Of a DNA stretch of 64,000 nucleotides, positions 21,121 through 33,489 are shown piece by piece. The stretch covers positions 21,871,715 to 21,935,714 of the forward strand of contig NC_081844.1 of NCBI RefSeq assembly GCF_963259705.1. Direction: 5' to 3'. Position 1 is the stretch's first letter. Each line of letters starts with the position of its first letter. Under the pieces are notes generated by a model. That model had not been told where the DNA came from, made no database searches, and saw nothing but the letters and a program-made list of their open reading frames with translations. The stretch comes from Myotis daubentonii. Taxonomy: Eukaryota > Chordata > Mammalia > Chiroptera > Vespertilionidae. The position numbers were made by a program, and so were the translations under genes.

Positions 21121-23132
21121 CTGCTGCATAGTATTCCATTGTGTAGATGTACCACAGTTTTCTAATCCACTCATCTGCTGATGGGCACTTAGGCTGTTTC
21201 CAAATCTTAGCTATGGTGAATTGTGCTGCTATGAACATAGGGGTGCATATATCCTTTCTGATTGGTGTTTCTGGCTTCTTGGGATATATTCCTAGAAGTG
21301 GGATCACTGGGTCAAATGGGAGTTCCATTTTCAGTTTTTTGAGGAAGCTCCATGCTGTTCTCCACAGTGGCTGCACCAGTCTGCATTCCCACCAGCAGTG
21401 CAGAAGGGTTCCTTTTTCTCCACATCCTCTCCAACACTTGTTGTTTGTTGATTTGTTGATGATAGCCATTCTGACAGGAGTGAAATGATAACGCATTATC
21501 GTTTTGATTTGCATCTCTTGTATAATTAGTGACTTTAAGCATGTTTTCATATGTCTTTCGGCCTTCTGTATGTCCTCTTTAGAAAAGTGTCTATCTAGGT
21601 CCGTTGCCCATTTTTTTATTGGATTGTTTATCTTCCTTTTGTTAAGTTTCATGAGATCCCTGTAAATGTTGGAAATTAAACCCTTATCGGTGGTATCATT
21701 GGCAAAGATGTTCTCCCATGCAGTGGGTCTTCTTGTTGTTTTGTTGATGGTTTCCTTTGCTGTGCAAAAGCTTTTTATTTTGATGTAGTCCCATTTGTTT
21801 ATTTTCTCTTTAGTTTCCATTGCCCTAGGAGCATTATCAGAGAAGAAATTCCTTCGGCATATGTTTGCAATTTCGCTGCCTGTGGATTCCTCTAGTATTT
21901 TTATGGTTTCGCTTCTTACGTTTAAGTCTTTTATCCATTTTGAGCTTATTTTTGTGTATGGTGTGAGTTGGTGGTCTAGTTTCATCTTTTTGCATGTATC
22001 TGTCCAATTTTCCCAACACCATTTATTGAAAAGACTGTCTTGACTCCATTGTCTTGCCTCCTTTGTCGAATATTAATTGGTCATAGTGCTTTGGGTTGAT
22101 TTCTGGGTTCTCTATTCTATTCCATTGATCTATATGTCTGTTCTTGTGCCAGTACCAAGCTGTTTTAAGTACAGTGGCTTTGTAATGCAGCTTGATATCT
22201 GGTATTGAGATCCCACCTACTTTGTTCTTCTTTCTCAGGATTGCTGCAGCTATTTGGGGTCTTTTTTTATTCCAGATGAATTTTTGGAACGTTCATTCTA
22301 GATTTGTGAAATATGCCGTTGGTAATTTAATGGGGATTGCATTGAATCTATAGATTGCTTTGGGAAGTATGGACATTTTGATGATGTTGATTCTACCAAT
22401 CCATGAACATGGTATGTTCTTCCATCTGTTTATGTCTTCCTCTATCTCTTTTTTTCAGTGTCCTGTGGTTTGTGGCATATAAGTCTTTTACCTCCTTATT
22501 TAAGTTTATCCCTAGGTATTTTAATTTTTTTGGTGCAATGGTAAATGGGATTGCTTCTGCAGTTTCACTTTCTGTAAGTTCACTATTGGTGTAAAGAAAT
22601 GCCATGGATTTCTTAGCATTAATTTTGTATCCTGCTACATTGCCGAATTCATTTATTAAGTCTAATAATTTTTTGATGGAGTCTCTAGGGTTCTGTATGT
22701 ACAGTATCATGTTATCTGAGAATAAGGACTGTTTTACTTCTTCTTTTCCAATCTGGATGCCTTTTATTTCTTCTTCTTGTCTGATCGCAACGGCTAGTAC
22801 TTCCAGTACTATGTTGAACAGGAGTGGTGAGAGGGGGCATCCCTGTCTTGTTCCTGTTTTTAGGGGGAATGGTTTTAGTTTTTGCCCATTGATTATGATG
22901 TTGGCTGTGTCTTTTTTTAAAAAATATGTTTTATTGATCTTTTACAGAGAGGAGGGCAGAGGGGTAGAGAGCTAGAAACATTGATGAGAGAGAAACATCA
23001 TTCAGCTGCCTCCTGCACTCCCCTACTGGGGATGTGACCGCAACCAAGGTACATGCCCTTGACCAGAATTGAACCCGGGACCCTCGAGTCTGCAGGCTGA
23101 CGCTCTATCTGCTGAGCCAAACCAGTTAGGGC
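20702..23132 (-). mobile_element. Chimeric insertion: Ves SINE fused to 5'-truncated L1
   Basis: The whole block is flanked by one pair of 11-bp repeats TACTTCACCTC (20691-20701 and 23133-23143). The outer L1 resumes exactly after it. On the minus strand a full Ves SINE (head to A-tail, 23132-22910) runs straight into L1 ORF2 at the codons for [10 protein letters not shown], then to the L1 3' end at 20702. ORF2 pieces inside include a 335-residue frame at 20978-21985. No second target duplication surrounds the SINE alone. Confidence 0.8.
22910..23132 (-). mobile_element. Ves SINE part of the chimera
   Basis: Head CCCTAACTGGTTTGGCTCAG on the minus strand, B box GGGTTCAATTCTGGTCAAGG, A-rich tail ending at about 22911 where L1 begins. 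Confidence 0.85.
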
Positions 23133-23143
23133 TACTTCACCTC

Positions 23144-23545
23144 ATTCATTTCTGATTTTGTTTATTCGGATCCTCTATCATTGTTTCTTGGTGAGCCTGG
23201 CTAGACGTTCATCAATCTTGTTTATCCTTTGAAATAACCAAATCTTGGTTTCATTGATTTTTTTGTATTGTTTTTTTTTTGTCTCTATGTCATTTATTTC
23301 TGCTCTGATCTTTATGACATCCTTTCTTCTGCTTACTCTTGGCTTTTCTTGTTGCTCTTTCTACTTCTTTAAGATTCAGGGTTAGAATACATACTACTAA
23401 CTATTTTTTTTTTGAGGTAGGCCTGGATAGCTATGAACTTCCCTCTCAGGACTGCTTTCACTGTGTCCCATAGATTTTGGATTGTTGTGCTTCCATTGTC
23501 ATTCATTTTCAGGATGTTTTTAATTTCTTCTTTGATCTCTTTGGC
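23144..23545 (-). mobile_element. Outer L1, 5' part (truncated)
   Basis: Continues the outer ORF2 (the frame ...NETKIWL-type region, then [16 protein letters not shown]). It ends at about 23545, inside the endonuclease/RT linker, where a Helitron-like fragment starts. Confidence 0.8.
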
Positions 23546-23757
23546 CTTATGGGGGGATAGACTGCAGGAGGTTGGCCAGCTGGGGGAAGGGAGCTTAGGA
23601 GGTTGGCCAGCCACAGGAGGTTGGCTGTGGGAGCGCACTGACCACCAGGGGGTAGCTACTGCGTTGATCACCTGCCCCCGGTGGGCAGTGCATATCATAG
23701 TGACCAGTCATTCGGTTGTTCAGTCATTTGGTCACTTAGGCGTGTATATATAATAGA
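23546..23757 (-). mobile_element. Helitron-like fragment, minus orientation
   Basis: The right end reversed reads TCTATTATATATACACGCC, and the inside has GCGCACTGACCACCAGGGGG and TGCATATCATAGTGACCAGT, both Helitron phrases here. The 3' end (CTAG) is missing at the L1 junction. Same at 56867-57078. Confidence 0.65.
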
Positions 23758-24093
23758 TTACAAGCAATTTCAATACAAACAAAGGAAGAAAGTTCACATT
23801 AAACAATGGATATATCTAGGTTGTAAAGTTTGTTTGGAATTAAGCACAGAATTTTAGTGATTCTTACATGAGATTAACATATTAAAAAATTTCCCTTGTA
23901 GAAATCTAGATAACTGACCTTATAGGTGAGCCCACTTTTTCATCCACTGCTCTAATTCCAACTCTTATGTTTTAAAGAAAAAGTAAACCCATAAAACCCT
24001 AGCCATCCTGTCTTGGACGACAATACAGGCAGAGTCCTTCAGTCGAAGTCCAGTTTCTATTTCTCCTTCTGCCTGTCGGTCCCTCTCTTTAAC

Positions 24094-24134
<41 letters not shown>

Positions 24135-24747
24135 TCACTTTCCTGTGTGGCATTTGGGCATGCTGGACCTGTGAGTAATAAAACTTACATTTTCATAGTT
24201 CCATGATGCTTGTTATAAATGTGATAAAGACCATAAGGATCCATCTGGTCAAAACATTGACTCTGCTCTAAGGAACAAGTAGTAGGACCCAGGCCAGTGC
24301 CCAGGCATCCCTATCCTATTGCATCACTATCAACAGACTGAGACTTAGAGGGAACAATCATAAAGTCTGCAGTATCAGGAAGATCAGTTAAGGTACCGAT
24401 GTACAAAGAGTGAGGGACACATGGTGAACACAAAACAAATTACTTACAATGATATATGTCATTTGAGAAGAAATTATTGTAAAGACATCAATGTTTCTAG
24501 TGAAGTAAATGAAAACTTCCAAATATTTCTGATCAAGGTTAGAAAAAACATTGTGAAGATAAAAAGAAAAAAAAAACTGTTCATATAACAGACAAAGCAG
24601 AAAGCTGAATGAAATGGTTACTTAAATTGTATAGAAGAGTTGAAACAAACAAAGGATATTCAAGGACAGAATACAAGTAACAAGTCCGAAAACTAAAATC
24701 TGATGAAAGAATCTCAATTTCTGGTTTTGAATCTTAAGGCACTTTTT
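23758..24747. other. Spacer and 3' flank of B1; (CA)n at 24097-24131
   Basis: Includes the A/B unit boundary at 24178. The CA run is interrupted differently in the B/C boundary (57418-57468). No gene seen. Confidence 0.6.
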
Positions 24748-25701
24748 CTACCTCAGGATGGTTGTCCCTTTTCTACCTGCCATCCCATGGAATCTTTTCA
24801 GGGCCCTCTTTATGTCTTTGTTCCTGAGACTGTAGATGAAGGGGTTCAACATGGGTGTGACCACTGTGTACATCACCGAGGCTGTTGCACTTGAGTGTGG
24901 GCTATGGGTAGCAGCAGAGCTGAAATATACTCCTAGGACTGAACCATAAAATAAGGAGACAACTGAGAGGTGAGACGCACAGGTAGAAAATACCTTATAC
25001 TTCCCCTGCACTGAGGGGATTCTACAAATGGAGGACACTATCTTAGAGTAAGAGTAAAGGATACCAGCGAGGGGACCAGCACCCAGTAGTGCAGATACAA
25101 AATACATCACCACGTTATTAAGAAAGGTGTCAGAACAGGCAAGTTGGACGACCTGTTTGATTTCACAAAAAAAGTGGGTGATTTCAAAGTCTGTACAGAA
25201 GGACAGCTGCGATACCATTATGCTTTGTAACAAGGAATTCAGGCCACTTATGATCCAGGACATCAGAACCAGCAGTCCACAGAGCCGGGGGTTCATGATG
25301 ACCATGTAGTGCAGGGGGTGGCAGATGGCTACAAAGCGGTCATAGGCCATTATGGTCAAGAGGATGTTATCCAACATTCCAAATAGTACGAAAAAATACA
25401 TCTGTGTGATGCAGCCTGCATAGGTGATGACTTTGCTCTGTGTCAGGATGTTCACCAGCATCTTTGGGACGGTGGTGGAGGTGAAACAGATGTCTACCAA
25501 AGACAGGTTGGAGAGGAAGAAGTACATGGGTGTGTGGAGGTGGGAGTCTGAGCTGACGGCCAGGATGGTGAGCAGGTTTCCCAACACAGTGATCAGGTAC
25601 ATGGACAGGAAAAGCCCAAATATGAGGGGCTGCAGTGCTGGTTCATCTGAAAATCCCAGGAGAAGAAATTCTGAAATTGGGGTATCATTGCTTCGTCTCA
25701 T
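24748..25701 (-). CDS. Odorant receptor B1, OR7-family type (class II), 317 aa
   Basis: Intact receptor occupying in copy B the place that A1 has in copy A. Class II motifs are complete: sequon N5-[45 protein letters not shown] (A to V against the usual KAFSTC) and [14 protein letters not shown]. The acceptor AG is at 25716-25715, 13 bases before the ATG, and the predicted donor of exon 1 is at 29278, giving an intron of about 3.56 kb. Against A1 it changes many residues in TM3 ([15 protein letters not shown]) and in the C-terminal half ([33 protein letters not shown]). The TM3 variants are shared with C1 but the C-terminal ones are not. No break was found. Confidence 0.95.
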   Translation of the reverse strand: MRRSNDTPISEFLLLGFSDEPALQPLIFGLFLSMYLITVLGNLLTILAVSSDSHLHTPMYFFLSNLSLVDICFTSTTVPKMLVNILTQSKVITYAGCITQMYFFVLFGMLDNILLTIMAYDRFVAICHPLHYMVIMNPRLCGLLVLMSWIISGLNSLLQSIMVSQLSFCTDFEITHFFCEIKQVVQLACSDTFLNNVVMYFVSALLGAGPLAGILYSYSKIVSSICRIPSVQGKYKVFSTCASHLSVVSLFYGSVLGVYFSSAATHSPHSSATASVMYTVVTPMLNPFIYSLRNKDIKRALKRFHGMAGRKGTTILR

Positions 25702-25921
25702 GTGTTGTAGGTGTCTAGTTGGAAAGAAAAAGTAGCATGATCAGTTTTTAAAAAATGGGTATTACTAGCATAGTTGAAATGCTAGTTATATTTTGCAGTA
25801 ATCAATTTCTTTTTTTCAACATAACATCCCTTTTAAGACACAACCCAACCCATGACATCTCTGATTAGGAATTTTTGTTCTCCTCACACCTTTTCCCGAA
25901 GGTGGTCATGGATTACACAGG

Positions 25922-26644
25922 TGTTTTTTGTTTTTTTTTTTAAATTCTTGAGATTATTACAGATGTCTCCCTTTAACAACCCCATTACCCCCTTTACCCA
26001 GTTCCCAACCCACTGCCGGCCTTCACCATGCTACTGTTTCTATCCATAGATAATGCATATATGCATATAAGCTCTTTGCTTAATCTCTTCCCTACTCTTT
26101 TCCGTCCCTCTGAGATTCATCAGTTTGTTCCATGTTTCCAAGCCTCTGGTTCTATTTTATTCATCAGTTTATTTTGTTCCTTAGGTTCCTTTTTTTTTTT
26201 TTTAATCTGGACTTTTACTTTCAATTATTGATAGGTATGTATTTATTGCCATTCTATTTTTTATATTTTTTATCTTTTTCTCCTCCTCCACTCTTCCTCC
26301 TCCTCCTCCTCCTCCTCCTCCTCCTCCTCCTCCTCCTCCTTCTCCTTCTTAAAGAATACCTTTCAACATTTCATGTAATACTGGTTTGGTGGTGATGAAC
26401 TCCTTTAGCTTTTTCTTGTATGTAAAGCTCTTTATCTGACCTTTAATTCTAAATGGCAGCTGGGCTGGGTAGAGTATTCTTGGTTCTAGGCCCTTGATAT
26501 TCATCACTTTGAATATTTCTTACCACTCCCTTCTGGCCTGTAAGCTTTCTTTTTAGAAATCAGCTGAGTGTTGTATGTGTGCTCCCTTGTAGGTAACTTA
26601 GTGCTTTTCTCTTGCTGCTTTTAAGATTCTCTCTTTGTCTTTTT
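25922..26644 (-). mobile_element. HAL1 3'-end fragment (copy B)
   Basis: Counterpart of 1758-2540, with the same ORF1 C-terminal match and 3' UTR. Confidence 0.75.
26281..26352. repeat. (CCT)n microsatellite in the HAL1 tail
   Basis: CCT units, where copy A has mostly CTT. Shorter than in copy C. Confidence 0.9.
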
Positions 26645-26861
26645 CTAAAAAATACATTTTTATTGATTTCAGAGAGAAGGGAGAAGGAGAGAGAGATAGA
26701 AACATCAATAATGAGAGAGGACCATTGATTGGCTGCCTCCTGAACACCCCTTCCTGGGGATCGACCCTGCAACCCAGGAATGTGTCCTTGACCAGAATTG
26801 AACCCAGGACCCTTCAGTCTTGGATCGATGCTCTATCCACTGAACCAAACCAGTTAGGGCT
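26645..26861 (-). mobile_element. Ves SINE (copy B)
   Basis: Counterpart of 2541-2765, better preserved (CCAGAATTGAACCCAGGACC on the plus strand). Confidence 0.88.
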
Positions 26862-29272
26862 AGAGCCTAATAATTGTTAATACCCTCACCTGATGGTGAA
26901 GATTGAAGTATCCATCGGCCTATGATGGTGGACAGATAATCAATATGTTGTATGTAGAGAGCTTGGTGTACTTCCTGCTTGTTGGTAAATGAATGGTTAC
27001 CTTCACTGTGATGGGATGAGGCTGATTATTTTCTTCCTCCTCTCAAATGTCTCTAATCCTTCCCAAAACCTCGGTATCCAATTCCATAGACATATTTCAG
27101 TTCCCTGTCATCTCTCCCATCTAACAGGCAGCCACCCCTCTAGCCAAATACACACATTGACTCAGAGAGAACTTTATTGCTGATCCTTGAACTCTCTGAT
27201 TAAAATTCCTCCCCTAGTGATACCTCACTGGAGATAGAGGCCAAAATTTCGTAGCTTCAAACACGAGGCTCAAGTGTCTGTGAACTTTGGGCCAGCTCCA
27301 CCCTCATGGAGCCCTGGCCTCCCTCACAGTGGTCTCCTACACATTGAACTTGACTCCAGCTTCACCTGATGCCACAGCTGCAGGGCTCAGAGCCTTTATG
27401 GGCTCACTTTCCTCTGCTTGGGGTCTCCCCACTGGTCTTTTGGAATTTTTCACCCCTCTCCATCCTCCAAAGTCCAACTCCTCTTTCAGAGAGACTGGAT
27501 CCTCTCCTTCATGAACCTTTGCTTTTTCTAGCATGAGCACAGGAAAAGGTCACTTTCTCTCATGCTCTTAATCTAAGTGCTAGGGCACCCATGGTGAGAT
27601 TTTTATTTTATCCCATGTCTTTGTTCCTTGCTAGACTGTGAGTACCTGAGGCATATAGCATGTTATACAAACACCTTCGCTCCCCCTTCAGATTTAATTT
27701 AGTGTGGCTGAATATACGTATTCTATGACAGGATTCTATGAAGTTAGATGTGGAGGACATGCTTGAGGAGTGCTCTCAATGTTCTGAGATCAGGAGCCAT
27801 TAGGGTGTCAGATTACAGTTGTAAGAATGAAATAGAATGAAATCAAGGAGGCACAAAAGAAAGTATTAGAGTGTGTCATACACAGTGAGGGTCCATACAT
27901 AGTCATTTCATGGCTCCCTTTGCTCACGCTTGTATGCGGGTGTGTGTCGTGCAAAAATGCTGGATCACAATGTAAAAGGCACGTCTTATTTTGGGACACA
28001 GTGAAACAAATCTGGAATTCAACACAATAAATGCAAGGACAGTCTCAAAGGCCATTTGCTGACTACGAGGGAAAAATAACAGTGAAAAGCCCAGCAGAGG
28101 GCCAGGTGCAGAGAAAAGAGGGAGCCAGTGTGGATGCTGAAGTTACCTCTGATTCAAGGGACCACACACTGACTGGAACTTCACTGCTCCACTGGCCTCA
28201 TCACAGCGTCCTCCCCGCCTCTGATCGAATTGTGATTCCTGCAACTGTTCCATGTTTAGATCACTCTGGTGTTTATATGGCTCAATGGCATCTTTCCTTT
28301 GCTATTTTTGGCTTTAAGTTTTGTTGTCTTTTGTGACACAACTGATGGGTGGGCACTGGTCCTGGTTCTGTTCTTTGTCAACCTACAAATCATCGCTGAA
28401 CATTTTTTAGAAGATCCTGCTTATGCCACAACTATTGATCCCCTTTCTTCACATATATATTCCTGAGAATATGATATCATAGCACACTTATTTCATTGTA
28501 CTGGGCCTTCTTTGTCTAATGTGCAGTCAAATGAGCAGGGAGCTCACTGACTATTCATTTATGTAGTTTGATAAATGTGTGCTTTTCTATGGAAAAATGT
28601 TAAGGTATGGAATATTCATAATATAAACAATGTCAGGGAAAATAAACATTGTTGAATATTGTGTATTCAAATATTGGCATTAGTAAAATTGAATAAAATT
28701 GTAAAAGAAAAAAAGCCAAAATAAAGTTCACAAAACTTTAATCACATCAATATAGGTCTCCAATTCCAGATATATGGGTAAGGATGTGGAAATAAAAATA
28801 CAAAAATATACTTTTAAAAGGCAGTGGAGAAAGTAGTATCTACACTTATAATTTATACCTATATAAACATAAATAGATTATGCTTAGAAAATGCATAGAA
28901 AAGATCATTAATTGAATGCAAAAGAATTTTTCTGCCAAGGTGAAAAATGTAGCACAGTTTATGTTTAAAAGTAATGGGAGAAGACACAATATGACAGACT
29001 GATAGAATTGACCACACAAAATTAATACGTTTTCATCCATTTCCCTAACTCCATCTATACATATATAAAGGAATTCTATGCCAAACAGCAATCTTTTTAG
29101 GAGGAAACTAATTTAGCATACTAAATGTATTAACTATATATTCGCCTACCTAGCACACAGATATGGACGTCTCTCAGCTCTGAGCTGGCCTGGTTAGGCT
29201 CTCAGGTTACCTCAGGGAGACATTCTGGGATGCACTCCTTGAATCTTCCCACAGCATCTGCTGCACTCACAG
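26862..29272. other. Intron of B1, no gene
   Basis: Shared with 2766-5163 and nearly identical to 60241-62650. The 81-codon minus frame at 28846-29091 is identical in copy C, but this reflects recent duplication. Confidence 0.6.
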
Positions 29273-29386
29273 ACTCACCTGGATGGGTCTCTGAAAGGAA
29301 GGGCTCCTTGTAGTGTCTGAATTGCTCCCTGGATGGTTAATGTTGGAGACTGAAGCTCTGTTCTCAGACAAAAGAGCAGGGAGGAC
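29273..29386 (-). other. Predicted non-coding exon 1 of receptor B1, with splice donor
   Basis: The minus strand reads CCAG|GTGAGT (GT at 29278-29277). It pairs with the acceptor at 25715, giving an intron of about 3.56 kb. Same block as at 5164 and 62651. Confidence 0.6.
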
Positions 29387-30189
29387 TCAAGCATTTGTCT
29401 CAGAGTCAGGCTCCAAAAGAAACAAAAACGTTCTGTTCCAGCCAAACGTTGTACATGTTGGGAGTCTGCTGCAGAGGAGATATTACTCCTCCTTTATCTG
29501 CTCATTAGATACCTGCTGGCATTGTTGCTCCCACCTCTGAGCACCCGGTTTCCCTGTGGACACACTGGTCTGAACAGAATGGAAACATTTCCTGCCAATT
29601 CTTTGTTCCCAAGGGACCAGGTTAGAAGTTAAGTGAATCTTGTTTTTGTTACTCCTTCTCCATGACCCTCTTGAGGTCTCATCTCCCAACACCTTTCCCA
29701 ACTTTGAGTTACATTTTCTCTAAAGTCCCAGACTGAAGAAACTGGCTTGACTAGGAACCTTGAATTTTGAAAACACTGAATTTTTGTGAGGCACAAGCCA
29801 TGATACGTCCATAAAATTGCTATTTCTCTCTTCAACAAGGGAAAGGATGGTGTGACTTTGAGGTAAAGCTTTGTGCACCACCCTCCTTGGCTTGTTGACA
29901 CATTTGCCAAATCAATGAGAAATTTCATACTTACATCAGAAGATAAGAGCTGCTATTTAGTCCCATATTCTAAGACCTTTGCTCATTATGAGACATAATT
30001 ATAACATTTCATGCTATACAATCTGAGGTTAGTACCTTATACGCATTATTTGATTTATATTTTATAAAAGTCTTTTCTCTGAAGTGATAAAATTATGACC
30101 TTCATTCTCCATTGCTGAAGTGTGACTGAGGAAGTTTAGTGACCAACCCAACGTTATAATCAGAGTAAGGTGTTGCTTACAATCTGTCA
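29387..30189. other. Upstream region of B1, no gene
   Basis: Near-identical to 62766-63565 and similar to 5281-6089. Confidence 0.5.
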
Positions 30190-30830
30190 TGATGCTTTCA
30201 GTTCTCAAACTGTGCAGTGGTTCCCAATGAGGGAATATCTGAACATAGGCTGCTAAATACTTGCAATACCCAACACAAATAGTTATGTCATATTTAGAAG
30301 GTAAAACTTCTTAGTCTAGATGAGCCCTTCTTCAACTTCACAGTGCATATTATTGACTTAAAAAAATAACATTGACTAGGTGTTTCATCAGCAAAAGGAT
30401 TTACTCTGGAAAAAGAAAGTATTGCAACCCATGCCAAGCCACATGCATACTCTGGCCTGTGTGCCAAGATGGAGGGCTACTTATGGAGGGGAAAGGAAGA
30501 GGGAAGGGGAAGGGGAAGTTAGAACCATGGAGTTTTATAAACATAGCGTTCTTCCTGTAGGGCTCTGACGATTACATACAGTGTGAGAAATTCCATTGGT
30601 GCTATCTCCTCCCATAGGCTCTCCTGACTGGTTATGTTTGCTTAAATTGCTGTTAGTCTTTATCAATATGAATTACCCCTGATTCTAGTTCAAGCACAGA
30701 TAGTGATTCAGCAGGTGCTGGTGGGCCCAGGGCATCTGCATTTCTCATAAGTCCCAGGAAAATGCTGGTTTTGCAGGTCCTGGTCTGAGGACCACTCTTT
30801 GAGTAGCAAGTTTTGGTCCTGTTGTAGAGT
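30190..30830. mobile_element. MER20/MER5A-like remnants (copy B)
   Basis: Counterpart of 6090-6640. A purine-rich GAAGGGGAAGGGGAAG stretch near 30500 is present here and in C but not in A. Confidence 0.6.
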
Positions 30831-30897
30831 AAGGGGTAAGCAGTTGTAGGCCATCTTCACCAAAAATTGTGTTTGCTTAAGATTTTGAATGAAAGAT

Positions 30898-31080
30898 GTA
30901 CAGTCATGCACTGCTTAACAAACAGGGACATGTTCTGAGAAATGCATCCATTGGCGATGTTGTCATTGAGTGCACATCAGAAAGTGCACTTATGCAAACC
31001 TAGATGGTATAGCCTTCTACTCCCCCAGGGCCTAGGCTATATGGTATAGCCTGTTGTTCTTTAGGGGAGGGAAAATAATT
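30898..31080. mobile_element. Old DNA-transposon end, longer copy
   Basis: Same as 6700-6830 but continues through CCTAGGCTATATGGTATAGCC, which is lost in A at the hAT junction. Confidence 0.45.
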
Positions 31081-31494
31081 TAACCTAAATCCTTCCGGGT
31101 TCTTGGCGTACACATCTTTGTAATAAAAGACAGATTGACAGGACAAAAAACAAACAAAAGTTTCAGAACATGTATACCTCCTATATATGTGGGAGAGATC
31201 TAGGAAAACGAAGTAACTCCTGAAAATACCACCTTAACCACCATCATTAACTGAAGACAGAAAAAGTTGTTGAGGGAGGGGAGTCAGATATGGGAGGTTA
31301 CCAGGGAAAGCACAGTAAACAGGCTAAGGTTGTCTGCAGGTTTAAGTAATTGTCTTTTGCATTGACATGAGTTTCTAGAAATAAGGTCACTGCCTCCCCA
31401 TTCCTAGTACAGGCTCAGACAGCACACTCCTTTGTGGGCTGTGAGCTCAGACAGGATGGCAGGGGGGCTGGGAGCGTGGGGCTTGTGCAGTCCC
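31081..31494. other. Unassigned sequence missing from copy A
   Basis: Contains CTAAATCCTTCCGGGTTCTT and a purine-rich stretch. It could be part of an old LTR element, but this is not certain. Confidence 0.35.
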
Positions 31495-32159
31495 CTAGGC
31501 TGATGCAGATTGGTGGGGGGTGCTTGCCCCAGGAAAGATGGCATTGGTCTCGATGTGGCTTCTTCTGCAAATATTTGGTTGTAAGGCTTCTGTTCAGCTG
31601 TTTTTAGTTGGCTCTTCAGGTTGATTTTTGTATAATTTAGTTGTGATTCCAAGTCTAGGCCAGGAGAAGAAGAGAGCGACTTCCACCAGCTCTGCCGCCA
31701 TTGTCCTCAACAATTCTACTTTCAATCTTTGTGTCTACATGTCTTTCTTTTAATTTCACTTTAATTTAACCATTTGCTCTTTTAGCTTCTATTCCATCCA
31801 ATTTTTTCAAGTTCTCTTTCAACATGAAAGATGAAAATTTTAACGAGTCTGTGTTGGACATATATGGGTGCGTGTTTATTAGAAAAAAATCAGATAAAAT
31901 GTACACACACATACGCATACATATATTTCTTATGTGGGAAGGAATTCTTAGACTCACAAAGTATTTCTAAATATTTTATTTATTAATGAAATTGACTGAA
32001 TTAGGTTTATCATCTCACATCACCACCAGAAATAAGGAAGCAGAGGATCAGGGTGATTACATGTACTCTTAAATTTGTATGGCTCCTTTAATTCAGAAAA
32101 GTTGGCATTTTAAATACGTTATGTTCATTTCATTCATTCACTCCAATAAGTTAATTAAA

Positions 32160-33190
32160 ATAAAAACAATTTGTTAGAACCAATAAATTAATTCACTAAC
32201 ATTGCGGGATACAAAATTAATTTACAGAAATCTGTGCTGTCTAATAACAAACTGTCAGAGAGAGAAATTAAGAAAATAATCCCACTTACAACTGCATCAA
32301 AAAGGATAAAATACTAAAAGTAAACATAACCTAGGAAGTGAAAGACCTGTACACTGAAAACTATAACATATTGCTGAATGTTACTGAAGAAGATGCAAAA
32401 ATGGAAAGGTATATTGTGGTCACTGATTGGAAGAATTAATATTGGCATCACTCATGCTAAAAGTCCAGGATGCCAAACCCAGATTTAATACTGGATCTAA
32501 TGGAAGTGTCTACATCTCCCAGAAATACAATTCTAATCAACCAGGCTGGAATCTTTTGGTCAAGCACCAGTAAGGTAATCTGTCACATGGGCCCTCTCCA
32601 TCCCTGTAGAAGGAAGAAGGAATCTGCATGAGAAAAGCCTCTTGTTCTCCTCTCCCAAACAAAAGATGTCAAGGCCCCAACCCCAAATTTCTTCTTGTCT
32701 GTTATTAAGAGCTCCCTTATGCTACTCTCTTTTTTTTTCTGTAAAAACCTACTTTTGTAAAACCTTTCAGAAATTTCTCTTACTTGTTAGGTGGGATGCT
32801 GTCTGATTCATGAATCAGTTATTAAAGCCAATTAGATCTTCAAATTTACTAGATTGAATTACAAAATACTCAAAGCAATCCATAGATTCAATACAAGCTC
32901 TATCAAAATTCCAATGTCATTTTTCACAGAAATAGAACAAACAATTCTTAAATTTGTAAGGAACTACAAAAGATCCTGAATAGCCAAAGCAATCTTGAAA
33001 AAGCAAAACTAACCTAGAGGCATCATGCTTACAGGTTTCAAACTACATAAAAAACTATAGTAATTAAAGCAGTACAGTACTGGCATTAAAAAAGACTCAT
33101 AGATCAGTGAAACAGAACAGAGAACCCAGAAATAAACCCATGCACATACAGTCATTAATTTAGGAAGAAGGAGCCAAGAGTATACAATGG
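32160..33190 (+). mobile_element. Old L1 ORF2 fragment, interrupted
   Basis: Decayed plus-strand ORF2 (GAACAAACAATTCTTAAATT, TAAAGCAGTACAGTACTGGC), split by about 400 bases of other DNA at 32440-32860. It shows that the sequence missing from copy A is ancestral. Confidence 0.75.
32440..32860 (+). mobile_element. Possible solitary LTR inside the old L1
   Basis: Ends TGATTCATGAATCAGTTATT and AAAGCCAATTAGATCTTC, which resembles the end of an old mammalian LTR of ERV-L type. No internal viral genes. Weak call from recalled motifs. Confidence 0.4.
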
Positions 33191-33489
33191 GGAAAGGGTA
33201 GTATCTCTAATACCTCATCTTTAGCTCAGAATGTCACATATACCTCATTTCCCCTTTGTCTCTGTACCTCTCATGTATGTATGTGTTACTGGACCACTTC
33301 TGTTGGAACTTTTGAGTGTTAGGTGAACTTCAGATCCTTGACTCATCCGGGAAAGTATTCAAGATGAATCAAAGTGAGAATAAATCAAGTTTTATTCAGG
33401 TAGAGACAAAGAAAGAGGCACAGGCGTGGGTGCCACTGTAGAATAAAAGTACCCATATGAGCAGACCAACTCGAGAGTGAGTTGCACAG

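Larger units (their letters stand above)
1..24177. repeat. Tandem segmental duplication, copy A (two-receptor unit)
   Basis: The first bases (AATAAAACTTACATTTTCAT) recur at 24178 and, with small changes, at 57514. Gene order, strand and most repeats after each of these points agree. Copy A holds receptors A1 and A2. Within the unit the A1 and A2 modules are themselves old duplicates: the 3' flanks (GGCCAGTGCCCAGGCAT), the exon-1 blocks and the MER20/MER5A blocks match. The left end lies outside the window. Confidence 0.95.

Noticed and set aside
28846..29091. 81-codon frame identical in copies B and C (62224-62469)
   Set aside because: Identity follows from recent duplication of all surrounding DNA; copy A does not keep an equivalent frame.
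32440..32860. Endogenous retrovirus with genes
   Set aside because: Only a possible solitary LTR; no gag, pol or env-like frame is nearby.
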